This document shows positions 12,712-14,060 of a DNA stretch of 14,060 bases, in pieces (position 1 is the first letter of the stretch; each line of letters opens with the position of its first letter). A program made the position numbers and the translations under genes. Under the pieces are notes generated by a model. The model made no database searches. It had not been told where the DNA came from and was given only the letters and a program-made list of their open reading frames with translations. This DNA is from JBPCOI01 sp051000395 (GTDB lineage Bacteria; Actinomycetota; Actinomycetes; Mycobacteriales; Jatrophihabitantaceae): contig JBPCOI010000052.1 in NCBI GenBank assembly GCA_051000395.1, positions 1 to 14,060 on the forward strand, read 5' to 3'.

Positions 12712-14060
12712 CCCCGATCCAGGACATCGTCGAGGCAACGCTGCGCCAGTCGTCGGCCGACGGGTGCGTCGTCGTCGCGTCCGAGCACACCGAGACGAGC
12801 CTGCGCTGGGCCGCGAACAGCCTGAGCACGAACGGGCAGATGCGCTCGCGCTCGGTCACGGTCGTGTCGAGCTTCGACGTCGCCGGCGGCACCAGCGCCG
12901 GCGTCGTGACCCGCTCGGTCACCAACGAGGAGGAGCTCGCCGAGTTGGTGCGCGCCTCCGAGCGGGCCGGACGCGCCGCCGGGCCGGCCGACGACGCGGC
13001 GCCGCTCGTCGAGAACTACGAGCACGGCGACGACTGGGACGCCGTGCCCGCGCAGACGACCGTCGAGGTCTTCGAGCAGTTCGCCCCCACGCTCGGCGCG
13101 GCGTTCGAGCGCTGGCGCAAGGACGACCGGCTGCTGTTCGGGTTCGCCGAGCACCAGCTCACGTCCTCCTTCCTCGCGACGTCCACCGGGCTGCGGCGCC
13201 GCTTCGACCAGCCCGACGGCCGCCTCGAACTCAACGGCAAGTCCGCGGACTACACCCGCTCGGCCTGGTCGGGACTGCACACCGAGGACTTCCTCGACGT
13301 CGACCTCGACGCGCTCACCGCACAGCTCGACCTGCGGCTGAACTGGGCCGCGACCCGGCTCGAGCTGCCGGCCGGCCGCTACGAGACGATCCTGCCGCCG
13401 ACGGCCGTCGCCGACCTGATGATCTACGCGTACTGGACCGGCTCGGCACGCGACGCCGAGGAGGGGCGCAGCGTGTTCGCGGCCAGCGACGGCGCGACGC
13501 GCATCGGCGAGCGGCTCGCGCCCACGCCGCTGCGGCTGCATTCCGACCCGGCGTATCACGGCCTGCAGTGCGCGCCGTTCGAGATCACCACCGAGTCCGA
13601 GGGCGGGCTGCAGTCGGTGTTCGACAACGGCGCGCCGCGCGACGCGACGGACTGGATCGGCGACGGCACGCTGCGCAATCTGGCCCGCACCAGGGCGTGG
13701 GCAGCGAAGACCGGCGGGCAGCCGCGGCCGTTCATCGACAACCTGATCCTGGACGGCGGGGGGACGGCGAGCCTCGACGAGCTGGTTGCCAGCACAGAGC
13801 GCGGCCTGCTGCTCACCAGCCTGTGGTACATCCGCGAGGTCGACCCGCAGACGCTTTTGCTGACCGGGCTGACCCGCGACGGGGTGTATCTGATCGAGGA
13901 CGGCGAGGTCGTTGCGGCGGTCAACAACTTCCGCTTCAACGAGTCGCCGATCGACCTGCTGCGCCGAGCCACCGAGGCGAGCGCGGCCGAGCACGTGCTG
14001 TGCCGGGAGTGGAACGACTGGTTCACCCGGTCGATCGCACCGGCGCTGCGGATCCCTGAC
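12708..14060 (+). CDS. TldE/PmbA-like subunit, cut by the window edge
   Basis: 451 codons are present without a stop. The ending ALRIPD indicates that only about 10 residues are missing beyond 14060. It is the non-catalytic partner of TldD: the same overall fold but no HExxxH motif anywhere. Conserved stretches include FGFAEHQLTSSFLATSTGLR (about 145-165), a central RDATDWIGDGTLRNLARTRAW, and LTSLWYIREVDPQTLLLTGLTRDGVYLIE near the C-terminus. ATG 12708 overlaps the tldD stop and has AAGG (12698-12701) 6 bases ahead, which supports coupled translation and equal subunit amounts. The symbols tldE or pmbA would both be used; actinobacterial copies are diverged from the E. coli protein. Confidence 0.92.
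   Translation, partial: MTPIQDIVEATLRQSSADGCVVVASEHTETSLRWAANSLSTNGQMRSRSVTVVSSFDVAGGTSAGVVTRSVTNEEELAELVRASERAGRAAGPADDAAPLVENYEHGDDWDAVPAQTTVEVFEQFAPTLGAAFERWRKDDRLLFGFAEHQLTSSFLATSTGLRRRFDQPDGRLELNGKSADYTRSAWSGLHTEDFLDVDLDALTAQLDLRLNWAATRLELPAGRYETILPPTAVADLMIYAYWTGSARDAEEGRSVFAASDGATRIGERLAPTPLRLHSDPAYHGLQCAPFEITTESEGGLQSVFDNGAPRDATDWIGDGTLRNLARTRAWAAKTGGQPRPFIDNLILDGGGTASLDELVASTERGLLLTSLWYIREVDPQTLLLTGLTRDGVYLIEDGEVVAAVNNFRFNESPIDLLRRATEASAAEHVLCREWNDWFTRSIAPALRIPD

Noticed and set aside
11248..12738. Long minus-strand open frame opposite tldD
   Set aside because: Antisense shadow with low-complexity Val/Arg/Gly composition and no motif; tldD is unambiguous on the other strand.

Overview
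The window is very GC-rich, and its coding regions show a strong G/C bias at third codon positions. GTG starts are common. The gene set points to an Actinomycetota: a PF04228-like secreted Zn peptidase beside TldD and TldE, a membrane protein beginning MGRHSAADED, and paired complementary acyl-CoA dehydrogenases. Several starts lie 6-7 bases after a TANNNT box, as in leaderless actinobacterial mRNAs. The species cannot be fixed from this sequence; a soil lineage of the Frankia, Jatrophihabitans or Cryptosporangium kind would fit, but that is inference.

Layout. Bases 1-112 hold nothing I recognise. Bases 113-232 carry only the C-terminal end of a KdpE-type response regulator, cut off by an in-frame stop just upstream. 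A strong hairpin (309-339) separates it from three minus-strand genes. In transcription order these are an acyl-CoA synthetase (5138 to 3498), the Tat-exported large subunit of a molybdenum hydroxylase (3262 to 917) and its [2Fe-2S] small subunit (818 to 342). A GC-rich minisatellite lies between the two hydroxylase subunit genes, and a triple 10-bp repeat lies upstream of the large subunit. The synthetase is divergent from two plus-strand acyl-CoA dehydrogenase genes (5183-6445, 6552-7649). The 44-bp gap between synthetase and dehydrogenase holds a perfect 14-bp palindrome overlapping promoter-like boxes on both strands. A strong hairpin follows the second dehydrogenase.

From 7700 the content changes to cell-envelope and proteolysis functions. 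It holds a CapA-family lipoprotein (7707-8918), a convergent two-TM membrane protein with an Ala/Pro-rich N-terminus (9560 to 8925), a divergent HEFGH zinc-peptidase lipoprotein (9652-11139), then tldD (11170-12711) and tldE/pmbA (12708 to the window edge), which overlap by ATGA.

Functionally, the left half looks like a catabolic unit. An exported Mo-hydroxylase may oxidise an aldehyde or N-heteroaromatic outside the cytoplasmic membrane, the synthetase may activate a carboxylic acid to its CoA ester, and a likely heteromeric acyl-CoA dehydrogenase may start beta-oxidation. The substrate cannot be read from the sequence. The right half is ordinary actinobacterial housekeeping of partly unknown role. 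I found no tRNA, rRNA, CRISPR array, transposase or phage gene. The most unusual items are the shared operator-like palindrome, a 60-bp hairpin-rich in-frame insertion in the first dehydrogenase, the complementary loss of motifs in the dehydrogenase pair, and the minisatellite inside the Mo-hydroxylase unit.
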